DNA of 7,892 nucleotides from an uncultured Dyadobacter sp. (GTDB taxonomy: Bacteria; Bacteroidota; Bacteroidia; Cytophagales; Spirosomataceae), in assembly GCA_946481035.1 (NCBI GenBank), contig CAMLNK010000151.1:1-7892 (forward strand), written 5' to 3'. The notes beneath the pieces are model-generated. The model saw only the letters and a program-made list of their open reading frames with translations, was not told the origin of the DNA and did not search any database. The position numbers and the translations under genes are program-made. Shown piece by piece: positions 5,410 through 7,892 of the stretch; within the stretch, counting starts at the first letter, position 1, and each line of letters opens with the position of its first letter.

Positions 5410-7892
5410 AAAAATTGTATCCTAACTATGCTTATTGGCAGATCCTTATGAGATTCAGTTGTATGCAACTCATCATTGCTGCACTCCTGACGACCTTTGC
5501 CGTGGCTGGTGCTACCGAAGCGCAGGAGGTTCTGAATAACCGCGTTACGATCCAGATGCAGAATCAGGACATCCGTAAAGTGTTGACAGCGATTGAAGAC
5601 CAGGTTAAAATAAAATTCCTTTACAGTTCCAATCTGATCAAAGCGGAACGTAAGGTGAGCGTGGATGTGAAGCAGGAGCAGCTGGGCTCGGCATTGAAAA
5701 CCATCCTGTCGCCGCTCGACCTCGATTTCGAGGTTTCAGGCAAGCAGATTATTCTGAAAAGGGTGAAACTGCCCGTGGAAAAGCTCAATCCGCAGAGCTA
5801 CAAACCGACCACTGCGGACCGGAGCATTTCCGGTGTCGTGACCGACGCGAGCGGCTCCTCATTGCCGGGTGTTTCGGTGGTGGTGAAAGGTACCTCGCGC
5901 GGAACCGGCACCGATGCGCAGGGTGCGTACAAGATCGACGCTCCGGACGGCAATGTGACGCTGACGTTCAGTTTTGTAGGTTTTACGCCCAAGGACGTGG
6001 ATGTGCCGGCCGGCCAGAACACGGTGGATGTAACCCTTATCCAGGACGAAAAGCTGCTGAATGAGGTAGTTGTGGTAGGCTACGGAACGGCGAGCCGCAA
6101 AGACCTTACCGGCGCCGTTTCGATCGTGAAAGTGGCCGAATTGACCGAGCAGCCCAACTCCAACCTCAGCAACCAGCTCCAAGGCCGCGCCTCGGGTGTG
6201 ACAGTCCTTACTTCCGGCCAGCCCGGACAAGCGCCGCAGATCCGTATCCGCGGTATCAACTCGTTCGGTAACAACACGCCATTGTTTGTAGTGGACGGTG
6301 TTCCTACGCAGGATATCAACAACCTGAACCCGAACGACGTAGCTACGATGCAAGTGTTGAAAGATGCCGGTTCGGCGTCCATCTATGGTTCGCGGGCTTC
6401 CAATGGGGTAGTGATCATTACCACCAAGCGCGGAAGCGGCAAAGTGAAGGTGAGCTACGATATGTTCTACGGCACGCAAACCGTTCCGAAGGGTAATGTG
6501 TACGACATTCTTTCGCCGCAGGGTATGGCCGATCTGAAATTTATGGCCCTTAAAAACTCGGGAGCGGCGATCAACGACCCGCAGTACGGCAGCGGCGAAA
6601 CGCCCGTTTTGCCTGATTACATCGTGCCAACCGGTGCAAAAGAAGGCAGCGTGGATCTCACCAAATATTATGTGAATCCCAACTACACCGACAAAGCGGA
6701 TATGGATTCGTTCTACCGCATTGTGAAGGCTAATAAACAAGGCACCGACTGGTTCCACGAAGTATTCAAGAATGCGCCGATCCAGAGCCATAACCTCTCG
6801 GTGAGTGGCGGCGGCGAGCAGGGCAACTACCTGTTTTCCTTCAACCACTTCAACCAGCAGGGAAACCTGATGAATACCTACCTGAAACGTTACACGATCC
6901 GGGCGAACAGCCAATATAACATTACGAAGAAAATCCGCGTGGGTGAGAACATCGCGCTTACGCTCGTGAACAACCCGCGCACAGGTATCCTCGAAGAAGG
7001 CGGCGGTATCGGTATGGCTTACCGTATGCAGCCGATCATTCCGGTGTACGACATTCAGGGTAACTATGCCGGGTCTTTCGGTAGTGGTTTGGGTAATGCC
7101 AAAAACCCTGTTGCGATCCGCGACCGCGCACGAAACAACCGCGGTGTTACCAACAGCCTGTTCGGAAACATGTTTGCGGAGGTGGATTTTCTTAAAGATT
7201 TCAACTTCCGCACCAGTTTCGGTGGAGGCCAGTTTACTTATGCAGAGAATACTTTTTCCTATCCTGAATGGGAGAACTCGGAAAACGTAACGACCAACTC
7301 TTACTCGGAGCGTGTGAACTCGGGCTTCAACTGGACCTGGACTAACACCGTTACTTACGAGCATTCGTTCAATAACAAGCACAATGTGAAGGTGCTTTTG
7401 GGGACCGAGGCTTATAACAGCACCTACCGCGAAGTGGGTGGTTCTACCCAGAGCTATTTCTCTTTTGACCCTAACTACACCAGCCTTTCTACCGGTTCGG
7501 GAACACCTACCAACTTTTCGAACCGTTCTTCGGATGCATTGTTCTCCTACATTGGCCGCATCGACTACAATTTCAAAGACAAATATCTGTTGAGCGGTAC
7601 ATTGCGCCGCGACGGTTCGTCGCGTTTCACATCGCAATATGGCTGGTTCCCGGCTGTGAGTGCGGGATGGCGTTTGAAAGAGGAGGAATTCATGAAAACC
7701 GCTACCTGGCTCACCGACCTGAAAATCCGCGGCGGATGGGGTGTAATGGGTAACCAGTTCAATGTGGACCCTGCCAACGCATTCACCACTTACGGCCAGA
7801 ACAGAAGCTTCGCATTCTACGATATCAAGGGAACCGGCAACAGCACGGTACTGGGCTTCCAGCGCACGCGGGTAGGTAACCCGAATGCGAAA
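5406..7892 (+). CDS. SusC/RagA-family TonB-dependent outer-membrane transporter with STN signalling domain (3' end missing)
   Basis: There are 829 codons with no stop before the window edge; full-length relatives usually have about 1000-1150. A signal peptide covers about 1-39 (core MQLIIAALLTTFAVAGA, possible cleavage after A36 or A39). An STN domain spans about 46-119 (VTIQMQNQDIRKVLTAIEDQ to QIILKR). A carboxypeptidase-regulatory-like beta domain spans about 141-213 (ISGVVTDASGSSLPGVSVVV). The SusC hallmark NEVVVVGYG is at 219-227. The plug (about 236-343) includes LQGRASGV, IRIRGINSFG, PLFVVDGVP and GSRASNGVVIITTKRG. Beta-barrel strands follow, with RRDGSSRF at about 734. Such proteins import large nutrients, often glycans, with a SusD lipoprotein and TonB energy. 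The STN domain marks it as a transducer that can signal to FecR. The ATG at 5406 is preferred because it gives a full N-region; it has only a weak AAAG upstream and overlaps the leader ORF stop. The substrate cannot be told. Confidence 0.96.
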   Translation, partial: MKKLYPNYAYWQILMRFSCMQLIIAALLTTFAVAGATEAQEVLNNRVTIQMQNQDIRKVLTAIEDQVKIKFLYSSNLIKAERKVSVDVKQEQLGSALKTILSPLDLDFEVSGKQIILKRVKLPVEKLNPQSYKPTTADRSISGVVTDASGSSLPGVSVVVKGTSRGTGTDAQGAYKIDAPDGNVTLTFSFVGFTPKDVDVPAGQNTVDVTLIQDEKLLNEVVVVGYGTASRKDLTGAVSIVKVAELTEQPNSNLSNQLQGRASGVTVLTSGQPGQAPQIRIRGINSFGNNTPLFVVDGVPTQDINNLNPNDVATMQVLKDAGSASIYGSRASNGVVIITTKRGSGKVKVSYDMFYGTQTVPKGNVYDILSPQGMADLKFMALKNSGAAINDPQYGSGETPVLPDYIVPTGAKEGSVDLTKYYVNPNYTDKADMDSFYRIVKANKQGTDWFHEVFKNAPIQSHNLSVSGGGEQGNYLFSFNHFNQQGNLMNTYLKRYTIRANSQYNITKKIRVGENIALTLVNNPRTGILEEGGGIGMAYRMQPIIPVYDIQGNYAGSFGSGLGNAKNPVAIRDRARNNRGVTNSLFGNMFAEVDFLKDFNFRTSFGGGQFTYAENTFSYPEWENSENVTTNSYSERVNSGFNWTWTNTVTYEHSFNNKHNVKVLLGTEAYNSTYREVGGSTQSYFSFDPNYTSLSTGSGTPTNFSNRSSDALFSYIGRIDYNFKDKYLLSGTLRRDGSSRFTSQYGWFPAVSAGWRLKEEEFMKTATWLTDLKIRGGWGVMGNQFNVDPANAFTTYGQNRSFAFYDIKGTGNSTVLGFQRTRVGNPNAK

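Noticed and set aside
5859..7637. 592-codon open frame on the - strand
   Set aside because: It lies wholly inside the transporter gene, whose + frame is uninterrupted and rich in SusC motifs. The reverse translation shows no known domain and has the Val/Arg/His-rich make-up of an antisense shadow frame in GC-rich coding DNA.

Overview
The window looks like chromosomal DNA of a Bacteroidota bacterium, most likely a Cytophagales relative of Dyadobacter or Spirosoma. That placement is inference. It rests on a SusC-type TonB-dependent receptor carrying an STN domain, a FecR protein with a C-terminal DUF4974-like region, an exact match to the Bacteroidota -7 promoter box (TAnnTTTG), moderately GC-rich codon use and mostly weak Shine-Dalgarno signals. 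All genes read on the + strand.

Region 1 (1-3271) is a two-component cassette. The 3' end of a stand-alone receiver-domain response regulator runs into the window and overlaps, by ATGA, a 998-residue soluble hybrid kinase. The kinase order is PAS, GAF, HisKA, HATPase, REC, coiled coil, HisKA, HATPase. It therefore holds two complete kinase cores around one receiver, and every key catalytic residue can be seen.

Region 2 (3272-7892) is a cell-surface signalling and uptake locus of the FecI-FecR-FecA kind. An intergenic region with an inverted repeat and a good Bacteroidota promoter leads to an ECF sigma factor that starts at TTG and ends in a hydrophobic tail. Next is a membrane-anchored FecR anti-sigma factor, then a SusC-family outer-membrane transporter that runs off the right edge. 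The STN domain of the transporter would signal ligand occupancy to FecR, and FecR would release the sigma factor. A SusD partner and catabolic genes would be expected to the right, outside the window.

The least expected feature is in the 213-base leader between fecR and the transporter gene. A small ORF of 38-39 codons has its own purine-rich ribosome-binding site. Its RBS and both candidate ATGs lie in the 5' arm of a 12-bp hairpin, and its stop codon overlaps the transporter start as ATGA. This looks like a translationally coupled leader peptide controlling the receptor gene. No RNA gene, CRISPR array, insertion sequence or attachment site was seen.
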